Positions 47,938 through 58,554 of a DNA stretch of 64,000 bases are shown here, piece after piece; the stretch's first letter is position 1, and each line of letters starts with the position of its first letter. The DNA lies in assembly GCA_028673005.1 (NCBI GenBank), contig CM054114.1, positions 125,269,307 through 125,333,306 of the forward strand, written 5' to 3'. A program made the translations under genes and the position numbers. This DNA comes from Tanypteryx hageni. Lineage: Eukaryota > Arthropoda > Insecta > Odonata > Petaluridae. Below the pieces are notes generated by a model. The model did no database searches and was not told the origin of the DNA. It saw nothing but the letters and a program-made list of their open reading frames with translations.

Positions 47938-48007
47938 GCTACGATAGTTCAATGGTAGAATATCCGCCCGGCAAGTGGAAGACCCGGGATCGATTGCCAA
48001 TCACAGC
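47938..48007 (+). pseudogene. tRNA-like sequence, probable pseudogene
   Basis: About 70 bases resemble a eukaryotic tRNA-Gly: a D-arm block GTTCAATGGTAGAAT, an anticodon stem TCCGC/GTGGA with a seven-base loop CCGGCAA, and a T-arm block CCCGGGATCGATTG. The loop has C where position 33 is almost always T. The T stem and acceptor stem (GCTACGA with TCACAGC) are mismatched. It is more likely a pseudogene or a SINE head than a working gene. Confidence 0.6.
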
Positions 48008-48054
48008 GGAATTGTTTCTCTTTTGAAAATTATTCCCAGGTAGGAAGTACGAGA

Positions 48055-48420
48055 AGAGAAGAGGAAAAGGGAGGCAAAAAGAATGAGAGGGAAAGGTAGA
48101 GAGAGAAGATAGGACAGGGAGAGAGGGATAGAGGTAGAAGGAGAACAGGGGAGAAAGGGAAATTAGAAAAGAGGAAGGAGAGGGACGGAGATAGATAGAT
48201 ATATAGATAGATAAATGTCTTTATTCGGGCGAAATTTAGACCATAAAGAGAGAGAGAGGAAGAAAGGGGGAGAGGGAGAGATGGTGAGGGAGATAGGAGA
48301 GGAATAAAAAGAAGGAAAAGTGGGATAAAGAAAGAGGGAAAAGTGTGGCAGAAAGGAAGAAAGGGAGGAAGAATGTGAATGAATTAAAAGAGAAAGGAAT
48401 ATATAAACGCAGAGGTTGAG
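48055..48420. repeat. GA-rich purine tract around a retrotransposon tail
   Basis: A purine-rich tract broken at 48190-48245 by a TATC/GATA microsatellite and a retrotransposon 3' end. Confidence 0.85.
48193..48242 (-). mobile_element. Non-LTR retrotransposon 3' end, copy 1
   Basis: On the minus strand AAATTTCGCCCGAATAAAGA is followed by a TATC-type microsatellite tail. The same 3' block occurs on the plus strand at 52869. Short tandem tails after a conserved 3' block are typical of CR1-like elements. Confidence 0.6.
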
Positions 48421-48429
48421 AGTGAAAGC

Positions 48430-48945
48430 GTGAGGAACACGTACGCTAGAACGACCATGAACGAATCGAAGAAACAGAAGGGGAGGGAATGAAACGAACG
48501 GAATCTAAAGGATCCTCTGCGCGAAAAGAACAAACTCGCGTCGATGAGGCGCTAAAAAATTCTGCGGATAGAAGAGGGCGAGTCGGAAAGGCGTTGGCGT
48601 TTACCGCGATTCAACTGTTCTTTTCCTCTCCAGAGCTTCCTTCACCAAGGATAGCGAGATCGTTCGTCGGTCGGTGGCGTGGATGGGTGGGCTTGGGTAT
48701 GGGGACAGTCTGTTTTTCTCAAAGGCGTGAGCTCGTGATGGGATGGAAAAAGGGCCCCTGAGGGTATTTTTTCGGGTCTGGATGGAAGGAAGGGGTTTAA
48801 TGGAGGAGGAGTCCGGTGGTGTGAGAGGCGAGAGCAATGTATCCAACGGAACACAGGCACCCACTCACGCAAGCGCGTGTCTTTTGGCCGCCCACGTCCA
48901 CCCGTGTAGGAAGGATGCCGAAAAAGACCGTTTGAGCAAGTATGA
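48430..48945. other. GC-richer unassigned stretch
   Basis: Several overlapping frames of 75-110 codons on both strands, without known domains or a clear splice pattern. Composition differs from the AT-rich flank. Confidence 0.25.
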
Positions 48946-48949
48946 GAGA

Positions 48950-49312
48950 AGGGAATGTAAATGGAGGGAGAGAAAGAGAGAGAGAGAGGATGAGAGAGAG
49001 TGTGAGGATGGGAGAGAAAGGGAGGATGGGAGGGAGAGAGAGGTTGGTAGGGAGAGAGAGGATGGGAAGGGGAGATAAGATGGAAGGGAGAGGATGGAAG
49101 GAAGAGAGAAGATGTGAGGGAGAGACAGGATGGGAGAGAGAGGGAGGGAGGGAGATAGAGAGAGAGAGAGGGAGAGAGGGGAACGAGATAGAAGAGGGAG
49201 GGAGAGAGGTGAGGGAGAGAGAGGAGAGGAGGAGAGGAAGGGAAAGAGAGAGAGTGAAAGTGAGGAAGGGCGAGAGAAGGATAGGCCGAGAGGGGCGAGT
49301 TTTGGGAAGGAT
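48950..49312. repeat. GA-rich purine tract
   Basis: Nearly pure purine on the plus strand, with GAGAGAGGATGGGAGG-type imperfect repeats. Frames of up to 229 codons across it are not genes. Confidence 0.88.
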
Positions 49313-49319
49313 ATAAAAA

Positions 49320-50555
49320 ATAAAATTAAAACGGAAGATTGCTTTTCATCTGTAAAAACATCCTCCCTCTTTCCTTCCACTAACCTTTGCCTTATTCGAT
49401 GGATTCGAAACGTGAGTTTTGAGTTAGGAATGGAATTAGTTTCGGATGAAAAGGTGAGGTCCTCAAAGTTGGTAGCGGATTCCCCTCTGCGGCGGGGGTC
49501 TCTATTTATTTTTTGAGGGATTACTTTTCGTGAGGATTTTTCGTAATATTTCACTGTGAAGTGCTTTTCCTATCGCATAGTATCACTTTAGTTGTCTTTA
49601 AAGGGCGATAAAGTGAAAGGTTAGCCTGTGATCTTACATTTTACTTAACATGATCGTTCCCTCCTCTTATTGTACACTTAAGACATGGGTTTGTTTTTAA
49701 AAAGAGATCATGGCATTTTTAAATCGAGTCTTTCAAATTTATGCGTCTTTTTCTTAGAAATTCCGGAATTTAAATAGTCGATAATACAAATGTCTTACTA
49801 GCACTACTTTGCACTTTATATGAGAGTGAATTTTTATTTACAGGTAATTAATAATTAATTAATTAATAATTGTTATTTTACGCGTTGACTCTCGTAGAAA
49901 AATACAAAAGCGTTTCCAGAGTTGAAATCGTCACCATTTTCGTAGATATATTCGCGTTCTCTTGTCTTGTTTTATAAGCCATTTCTACGAAATTACAACA
50001 GCAACTTACGCGCTGCTGAGGGCGTGCCTTGTAAAAGCGTTAAATCTGTCGAACCTTATCAGGTATAATTTATACCTTAGAAGATGCCAAGAGTAGAAAT
50101 TTTTACGAGATTCAATTTGGGAAATGTGCCTTCCTTTTAACAATGAATTTAATTTTAGAACCCACCACGCATAGAACAGAAATTTTAACAACCCGGAATT
50201 CACGACACCCTTTCGTACAATAACCGTTATGACCATATACGTCTAAAAGAAAAAGAAGTTATCTGGAAGGTAATAAAATCCGTTCATTTCTTATCGAAGG
50301 CGGTACACGTAACGATAGGTTTCACCCACCGAACAGAAACACCGTAGTGGGGCCAACCTTTTTATATTTTACTTTTCAAAGGTCTTAATTTTTATCGCCA
50401 CTTCAATCGCTTCCTGATAGAGAACGCACTCTCATTTTTATCCGCGGGGGACACTCCTCTCCGCCAGATCTCTGGCGAACAGGCAACGGCTCCGGATAGG
50501 GCAGCAGAGCTAACGATTCGACCTTTACGGATATTGTTGATAAAATAAAATTGCC
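49320..50555. other. Non-coding stretch
   Basis: No gene recognised. ATTAATTAATTAATAAT-type simple sequence at 49845-49870. Confidence 0.3.
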
Positions 50556-50574
50556 GGGCAATCAAGGAGCTCTC

Positions 50575-51385
50575 TTCTACTCCCACTCTTTTCTTCTCCC
50601 CTTCTCTCTCTCTCACACACTCTCTTCAACTACATCACTCACTCTGCCCCCTCTCTTTGCCCTTTATCTTTATCTCGACCTTCTCCCTTTCTTTTTCCCT
50701 CTTTTTACCTTTCTCTACCCCTCTCTCTCCCCCTCTCTCCTCCCTTCACTTCATCTCTATGCCCTTTCCTCCCTGCCCCACTCTTCTTGCCCCCTCTTCT
50801 TGCTCCTTTCTTTCTGCCCCTATCTCCATCTTCTCTCTGCAGCATCGCCCTTCCCCCTCTCTTTTTTCATCTTTCTCTGTCTCTCCCTTTTTCTACCTCT
50901 CCCTTTCCCCCCCTCTCTGCCTCTCTCTGCCCCTCTCTGCACCCTCACCCTTTCCTCTCTTTTCCCTTCTTTCACTCCCTCTCTCCCTCCCCTATCTCCC
51001 TCTATCCTCCATTTTCTCTCTCCTCCCTCTCCCTGCGCCCATCTCTATGCCCTCTTTCTGTCCACTCTCTCTCCATCTCTCCCCCTTCTCTCATCCCCTA
51101 TTTCTACACCCCTATCTACATATCACTCCACCTTCTTTCTGCATCCTCACTCTCCCCCCTTTGTGTTCCCATATTTCTCTCCCTCTCTCCTCTCTCATCA
51201 TCTCTCGCCCCCTTCCTCTGCCCCTCCTCTATGACCTCCAGCTCTCCCTAATCCCTTCCCCTCTTTCTCCATTTTTTCTTCCTCTCTTTCCGTCTCTCCC
51301 TCACTCTCCATCTCTCTGCCCCTATCTATTTTCCTATATCATTTCCTCTCTTTCCATCTTTCTCTCCCTCTCTCATGCTAATTTC
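50575..51385. repeat. Pyrimidine tract
   Basis: About 800 bases of C and T on the plus strand. Three long overlapping frames (up to 350 codons) are S/P/L-rich products of the composition; one runs into the retrotransposon relic that follows. Confidence 0.92.
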
Positions 51386-51387
51386 AG

Positions 51388-51930
51388 GGTAGGTTCATTT
51401 GACACAGACTATTTGAAAAATGTATTCGCTACAAATAATCTTAATATTTTACCTCTTCAATCGACTCATATCACGCAAACCTCTTCCACTTGGATTGACC
51501 TGGCAATCACGAGAAATACTAATAAAATGCTATTGTACGCTCAGCTACCTGCTGCTGGAATTTCTTCGCATGATCTCTTATTCATAGCCTATTCCCTCAA
51601 AACTCCTAGGTTTAAACAAAAAATTATATTGCACTACAAAATTGAGGAAATAAACAAAGATGATTGGATAAATGATGCCGCTTTTCTCCCTTGGTACACT
51701 ATTGAATGAGTCGAGAACTTAGATGAAAGAGTAGAAATTTTGAACACTCTGCTAACTAAATTGCTTGTCACGTTAACTCCAGTAAAAACTATCCAAGTTT
51801 CCAAACTTCATACCCCCTGGCTACGAAGGATCTAAAAAAACTATAGGCTAAACGTGACTATGTCTTCATTAAGAGCTATGCAAAACCAGTAATGTACCTA
51901 CGTCCCCTTATTCTGGGAATTCCTTAACCT
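51388..51930 (+). pseudogene. Endonuclease domain of a non-LTR retrotransposon, partial
   Basis: One frame gives VGSFDTDYLKNVF, then STWIDLAITRN and GISSHDLLFIAYSLKTPRFK. The SS/SDHDL block is the catalytic histidine motif of the retrotransposon endonuclease family; here the usual SDH is SSH. After a TGA at 51707 the same frame continues with ERVEILNTLLTKLLVTLTP to a TAA near 51835. A shifted frame then reads AKRDYVFIKSYAKP, the linker before the reverse transcriptase. It is clearly broken. Confidence 0.78.
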
Positions 51931-52071
51931 TACCTTCTCTATTTCCCTATCTCTACTATACTCACTTTAGGCTATTCTCTTTCTATCCTGCACTATTACG
52001 TTCTATTCCATTTCATTCCATCCTATTCCATTCCTTTTTATGCATTTTTTCCATCCTGTACTTTTCTTTTC

Positions 52072-52385
52072 AAATTTAAACGAGTGGTACTGTAACCATG
52101 AAGTGTATATACGTGTATTTTTATTCACTGCTTCTATTTTTTGTTTAATATCTAAGAATATCTTGATTCTGATTCAAATTTTAACGAGTGGTACTTTAAC
52201 CATGAAATGTATATACGTGTGTTTTCATTCACTGCTTCCATCTTTTTTGTTTAATATCCAAGAATATCTTGATTCTGTTTAAAATTTAAACAAGTGGAAC
52301 TTTAACTATGAAATGTATATACGTGTGTTTTAATTCACTTCTTCCATTTCTTTGTTTAATATCCAAAAATATCTTGGTTCTGTTT
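52072..52385 (+). repeat. Threefold ~104-bp tandem repeat inside the retrotransposon 3' region
   Basis: Copies start near 52072, 52176 and 52281. Each contains AGTGG(T/A)ACT, ATGTATATACGTGT, ATTCACT.CTTC and AATATC.AA.AATATCTTG. The copies differ by substitutions and 1-2 base indels. Confidence 0.88.
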
Positions 52386-52789
52386 GCAATCTACATATTT
52401 TGTTTTAGTTTTAATTACTTGTATTTTCTAATGTATATTATGGGATTATTGACAATATGTAATTTATACATAGATATCTGTTGATATATGCTGTAAAAAT
52501 GTTCTTAGCTTTACTCAGTAGGTTTCGCAGGTTTTTCCCACCCACCATCTTGTGAGTGGTTTCCTGCAATGGATTTTTTCAAGGATAAACTTCACTTTCA
52601 TCCTTGATTTTTCCCACAGTGAAAATTCTTTCCTTATTACCTTTTATATTGTAAAGGCTAGCGTTCTTCTGTCTATCACATTGTAAGTACATATTAACTT
52701 ATTGTAAGTACATACGTAATGAATTTTGGGTTAGGTGGAAGAGGGGACTGCATAGTCTCGCCCTGAATAAAAGACAATCAATCAATCTC

Positions 52790-53005
52790 TCATTTCTATT
52801 TCTCACCCTCACTAATGCCATCTCTCTATCCCTCTACCCCACTCCCCCTCCTTCTCTTCCACTCTCCCAAATTTCGCCCGAATAAAGACGATTATCTATC
52901 TATATATCTATCTCTTCCTCTCCCTCTCTTACCCTCCCTCTCTTCACCCTCTCTCCACCCTCATTCTCCTCCTCTCCCTCCCGCTCCTCTCTCCTCTTCG
53001 AAGAT
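52790..53005. repeat. Pyrimidine tract with a retrotransposon 3' end
   Basis: C- and T-rich on the plus strand. At 52869 the block AAATTTCGCCCGAATAAAGA is followed by TATCTATCTATATATC, the plus-strand partner of the tail at 48193-48242. Confidence 0.8.
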
Positions 53006-53770
53006 TATCTCCGCAGGGTGAAGGAAGCGAGAGAATAGGATTGATGAAGGCGACCCAGAAAAATCTTCGCGAGATCTCACCACGCATCATCAATCAGACT
53101 TCCGTATAACGCGTTTTAAATCTCGGAGGATCGCCGCTGAGGAGACGGGTAAATATTTGTTAATTTACTTCTTCAAATTTGCGAAGCGAGCCGGTGGTGA
53201 TGTAGTAAATGACCCCTTTTTCAACCGCTAGGAGCGATCAGCGCTCGATGTTGTGAGCACGCGATTGTGGATTCATTTATTTTTATTTCGAAGTCGATGG
53301 AATTGTTGCCGGCTTGATAAGGTGATTTATAATGGTGCCGCCCCGTATTGTTATGTTTATTAGGGTCAGACGGATGTCTCCGATTTCGTCGAGCGTGTTT
53401 AATGCCTGCGAGATACCTTTTGTGTTGTGATGGAGACGTTTATCGCCGCTTGTGTTGTATCAATTACTATCTCTAAGACCATTCGTGGAATGTGTTTTAT
53501 GTTAACGAGGTAGTATATATGTTTAGCGTTACAAATTAATCTATCGCCTCGCCATCACCAACAGACACTGACATAGGCGAGCATATTCTCCCTGAACTGT
53601 TTATTGAAGTATCATCAATAGTGCTCCATACTTAATCATTCATCAGCAACGCTAAAATTAAGACGGATGATTCTGCAAATGAATATTGGCTCGAAATAGA
53701 ACATTTGTTTTTCAAACAAAAATAGAGCGGTGAATTGCATGAATTTTGATGAACTAGTATACGTTCAATA
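53006..53770. other. Unassigned GC-richer stretch
   Basis: A unique-looking segment with many CpG dinucleotides to about 53480. No coding frame with a known domain. Confidence 0.25.
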
Positions 53771-53772
53771 AT

Positions 53773-53992
53773 AAGCACTTAAAACACATACTTGTCTCAG
53801 TTATCTCCAATAGCCATAACAGGGTTATAAAAAAACAAGATGCGCACTAAAGACGGCTGCTTTGTAGCGGAAATGCGAATCTGTTTTTTTTATAACCTTG
53901 TTGTGGTCAACGGAGATATCTGAGGCAGGTATTTGTTAAGTGCTTGTTCGTGATATTTTTTCAGCCATAAGAAGAGCTCGATAATTCTCTGT
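53773..53992. repeat. Foldback repeat family, copy 6 (best preserved)
   Basis: An imperfect hairpin spans 53773-53945: AAGCACTT, CTCAGTTATCTCC, AACAGGGTTATAAAAAAACA and GATGCGCA on the left pair with TGCGAATC, GTTTTTTTTATAACCTTGTT, GGAGATATCTGAG and AAGTGCTT on the right. The arms are about 73 bases with a loop of about 27. A one-sided tail (TTTTTTCAGCCATAAGAAGA, then CTCGATAATTCTCT) follows, as in copies 4 and 5. Confidence 0.8.
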
Positions 53993-54776
53993 TGAATTAT
54001 TAGTTTGCGAATAATTAGACTGAGATATTAAATTTTCATGACAAAAACGATTTTCAAATCTAGAAAACAGACATCTAGGCTTCGTGATTTTCTTATAATA
54101 TCTTTATAAAATTTACATCGTTATTCTTAATTTATATTATTCCACTAAATGTTTTGGAATATATGTTTTTGCTTGATCGACGAAGCTACGTGTTTGAGGT
54201 CAAACCTATTAGAGTAGTTTTTTGCGAGTTAGAATTTATAATGCCTTTAAATGCAACGGATGTATACCTCAAAAAATAAAGAAACAATTTGAGTTTCTAA
54301 TTTCGTTCAGCAAAACAAATTTCTCTGGAGGAAATGGACCTTACGGTTTTCTAGAAATTATATCCCATCAATCATAAATAGATCCCCACGCCCAAGCTCC
54401 AGGCTTTAGAATAGATAATTCCCTTCCTTTTTTACCGCATTCTTTTTTCCCACAGACCGAAAGGCCACACGACAAGATTAAAAAAATACTCCCCAATTCT
54501 TCCAAGGTCGCGTAAGGAACGACGAATTAAATATGTAAATCTCAACTTAGCTGGTATTTATAGGTTCTTTCCTAGAGGCAAGATAGGGAGAAACGACGAT
54601 TTGCATGCAGATTGTCTTCAGAGAACGTGAGGAATCTTGCCGAGACGATTCAAACCCGTGCGAAATTCAAGTGGAAAAATTGAATTTTGAGTCAAACCAA
54701 GAAAACGAGGCTTTAATCACTTAAATATGCATTATAGTTCTCACATTATGGCTAGGATTCAAATGAAGTTAGCTAC

Positions 54777-54952
54777 ATTGGCCAAAAAACGGCTTGGAAA
54801 AACAAATGACCGTTGCTGCTGTAAGGCAGCCTTTCTCAGATCGTTTATTCGTCTTATTTTTGGACTCGACGGTCGTTGAATTATCACTGAGGCTGGCTGC
54901 TTTGTAGCCGAAATACTCATATTTTTTCCAACATTTTTTAGGCCATTAGAGT
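54777..54952. repeat. Foldback repeat family, copy 7
   Basis: TTGGCCAAAAAACGG, TTGGAAAAACAAATGAC and TGTAAGGCAGCC on the left pair imperfectly with GGCTGCTTTGTAGCC, ATATTTTTTCCAACATTTT and TTAGGCCATTAGAG on the right. Confidence 0.6.
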
Positions 54953-54959
54953 TTCTGGC

Positions 54960-57900
54960 GCTTTTTCTAAAAAAATCGCTTATGTATTCGGCATGTCTTT
55001 CCGTCCGCCGGTCCAACTTTTTGAGAAATATCTCTTAATTCCTTAAACCTGGTGAGACTAATTTTTCAGAATAGAACGGTATAGTATATGAGGGCTAGAC
55101 ATGGTCAAAGTTAAGTGGATCTACGATTGTCTGGTGGAGAGTAATCGGTGTATTTTTTCCGACCCTTCAGTTTCCTTTCCGCCCTCATAAGAAAAGCATG
55201 ATATCGGTGGAGGACATTACAAGTTTGCATTTTTAAATTAGTTTAAATTAAGATACGGAACATAAACAATTCTGTAGCTGAAAGACTGAGGTTTATATTT
55301 ATTGAAAACGTGATTCAAATGTGTTGAATGAGAGCGAAGAATTGCTTTTAACCAAAAAGGAAGGGAAATATTACGGTTTTTTAACCACGGGAAATATCAA
55401 CCGTCGCGGCGAGTCCGCTGCTTTTAAATGGGAAACATATTACTGCATGTCATTGATATAATTCCTTTAAAGGGAATTCATAAACTATATTTTTAGGCCG
55501 TCGATCTCTACCAAAGATGAAATCTTACGATGATGTCATAATCTTAAAACAAGAAAAAAGCGCTCTATGTAATCTGCTCTGCAAATCTACTCACAGATTT
55601 AATTAATTATCAACTGCGTAGAAATTCATCAAATTAAATAAACGAACTTTAAACTCCTAAAATATCACTCAAAGAAAATGTACTGATTCCTACTGAAGTT
55701 GTGCAACAAAACTTATTCACTAAAATTTGCATTCTACTAAAATTGGTGTTTTTAAATATCAGGTAATCAGATGCGGAAATAATGGGAGATATGCCACAAT
55801 TTATGGTAAGTGGAGAGCACGAATTTTTCGCACTTACATTAAAGAGAGAGGGGGATATTTTACACTTCATACCTCTGGTAAAACTCGTAACATTCACCAT
55901 TTTCACATATGCATCAGAAACCTGGACATCAAATTAGAAACATTGTACAGGAAATCAACCTGTCGAAATGGGGTGCTGTTAACTACAAGTTAGGATTCCA
56001 AGAATGGCTAGCTGAACAAATTGCAGTGTCCTAGAACAAATTCGTCCCGAATCACGATCAACTGATTGTGTTAAACTAGCTATGCTGCAGCACAATTAAC
56101 TCTCATGCAAAGCGTATCCTCATGGTTCGTTTTCCCTATTGCGCGGACTTAAATTTTGATAACAATTTCATGGCGAAGCGGCGAGTTTTAACTTTACGTT
56201 ACGTGACTGAGACGAGAGAGGAAATACCCAAGAATTTCGTGACATTTTAATGTCCATTCCCTCGAGAAACATCCGCAAATGAACCGCGACTCCCCAACTC
56301 TACCAAGCAACGGTCTCCAGGATGTGATAGGCACAGGGGGGGGGGGAGAGGGGGTAAGTTTGGGCAAGACTGAAAACTCCGCCTTCAAGCTCTCGCAATT
56401 TTACAAACAAGGATTTAAATCGCGATCAAAATAATAATAAATATGTCGCGTTCATTAGCAAAACTTAGATCCGACGACATTATTTTTCTAAACATTTGTA
56501 ACAAAATATATACTCGCGGCTTGCCACTCGCCGCTGGTAAATTTCGGCGCCCGGGGCGATCGCACCTCGCGCTCCTCCGTTGCTATGGTAATGATTACAT
56601 GCCTCTCATAGACAGGGAAGGTTCATTGTACATAGTGATAAAATACATTTTTTAAATAAATACGTGTAAACTGCTCATAGCTCACCATAGACCGGGAACG
56701 CTATCAGATTTTCCCACAAGTTATTCACGTCATGTAGCGCGTATCGTGTAGCGTGGTCTTACTTGAATGTTTTCTGTATTTTGACCCACGGCCGGCTTGT
56801 TGGCGGTTCCAACGGTGCGTCTGCACAGGACCCCGCGCTTACCCTATAATCTCAGAAATATATTTCTTGTACTTATAAAGCACACAATTTTTTTTTAAAC
56901 CGAAAAAATATCAAACACTGACATGGTGAGAGATGTTGCTTTGTTTATTAAAAATTTTCGAAGTTGAAAAGGCTACGCGCGCACACATTTTACCGGGTAT
57001 AACAATTTTACTAACCGGCTCTGCTTTGAAAAAATTACAAGGAGGAAGGGAATTTAGTTGAGAAGCCCTATGCGAAGGAATAGTTTGAGGAATCGAGGAC
57101 GCTCTAGAAGACGACGAATAGATCGGGTTTGAGACGTCGGCGGAATGACACAGTATGACCAATGGACCAGTTAAAATAATGAAGACTTACGCGCAGGTCA
57201 CAAATTCTCAGTCATGTGAAGACCAAAGAAAGACAAATTCTCGTGGACGATATTTTTCGCTGCGCCCGATGGTCGCCGCAGATTTATGAAAGGCTATGAC
57301 AGTTATTATAGGGAGAGCACGAACCAAATTCGTGGCGCAGAAGCCTTGCCCTCTTTATTTTAAACGATGATTCGCGTTGAAAGCGCACGGGCAGGTGGCG
57401 AGAAATCGCCATTCGCAGTCTACAAGTGGAGGAATATAATGTTCTGACCGAGCACCTGGAGGACATTCGGCTGGCTCCGAATTATCGATTAAATTTAAAT
57501 AAAAAAACCTGATGATTCGTTCGTGATTCAAGTCGGAACAAAAGAAGCTATTAGCCGATACATGCACGAATCAATTTTTTATCGAATTCGAAAATAGATG
57601 GCGGCTATCAGACGAAAGGGGAATGACGTAACTCGAGTGAAATTTTCATCATCAGCATTAAATGGAGGGTGATTTTTTGAAGTCGGTATATTATTTTGAC
57701 GAAAGCTAATTCGATGCATTTTGCACAAGTAAGAGTGGTAGGAAGCGGTGAATTCTTCTCCTTTTAGAGATTAATGTGGACCGACTTGATTTTCATTTTT
57801 TGGTAGCCAAAGCTGAGTCGTTGAGAAAGAATATAAACTACGAAGAGGGTGAGAAGGTGATCGGAAAAGTATGATTTTTTCGCCAAATTATGGGGTTGGT

Positions 57901-58440
57901 TCTTGAAGCTCTCAGAGGCCGAGCTCTTCGTGATAAATAATGAACAAGCTCTCTTTATCGCCTCACGAGTCCCCGTTATTAAACCTATTTTAGATGTCGA
58001 TACCTAATTAATATAGGCAGGTACCATCCTAACGACTTCCATCCTGTTATTTCATAAAGATATTCGACCACACATAATGCGTATGATTATTATCGTTTTT
58101 CTTTTTTGCGAATTTTATAAACCATTATAGAGTAAAAAATTTCATGCTTAAATGAATAAAACCTCGACTTTGCGCATGCTCACGAAGATTTCATAGCGTA
58201 CATTCGCGCGATGTGGGAGAATTTCTGTTTATACTTCGATTCAAGGTCGGAAAAGCGTTTATGACGCCGATATTTGTTTTGTGTAACGGAAACAATAGCG
58301 CGATTCCTGTAACTGCTTGGTGAAAAAATAACTCCCACTTTGGAAGTCTCATACAAATTGCTTCTATCGACACTATCTTAAAAAGATTGTGAAAAACAAT
58401 AATATACGAATCATTGTTATACATTTGTGTGGTTTAGTGA
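54960..58440. other. Upstream region of the chitin-binding gene
   Basis: Mostly AT-rich with CpG-richer patches (56500-56590, 56780-56840, 57230-57450). No exon recognised. Whether the promoter lies just before 58443 or farther away cannot be decided; no TATA and initiator pair with proper spacing was seen. Confidence 0.3.
56336..56355 (+). repeat. G-run with quadruplex potential
   Basis: Eleven consecutive G, then AGA and five more G. The four G-triplets that can be drawn with short loops would allow a G-quadruplex. Confidence 0.7.
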
Positions 58441-58506
58441 AAATGAACCTTGGAAGGGATATTATTCGAGTTTCACAGTCACAGATCTCCGTTGTATTCG
58501 GACAAA

Positions 58507-58554
58507 ATGGGAGCTCAATATTTTAGGACACCATTTATTCAGGCTGTTGTCCTG
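58507..58554 (+). CDS. Exon 1 of the chitin-binding protein gene
   Basis: Sixteen codons that supply the start and the first part of the signal peptide (ending in VVL), followed directly by GTAAGT. It is too short to be seen as an ORF by itself. The hydrophobic run continues in exon 2 with VSFCIAL, so the two pieces together make a normal signal peptide. The join is phase 0 on both sides. Confidence 0.85.

Larger units (their letters stand above)
51388..52790 (+). mobile_element. CR1-like non-LTR retrotransposon relic, endonuclease end plus 3' UTR
   Basis: It starts within the pyrimidine tract and ends with GCCCTGAATAAAAGACAATC and a CAATCAATC tail, as expected for this class. The 5' part encodes the C-terminal part of an endonuclease/exonuclease/phosphatase domain. 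The reverse transcriptase is missing altogether, so an internal deletion joins the endonuclease-reverse transcriptase linker to the 3' region. A threefold tandem repeat lies in the 3' region. Confidence 0.78.

Noticed and set aside
50551..51709. 350-codon plus-strand open frame
   Set aside because: The first two thirds are translated pyrimidine tract. Only the last ~110 codons are meaningful, and they belong to the retrotransposon endonuclease relic.
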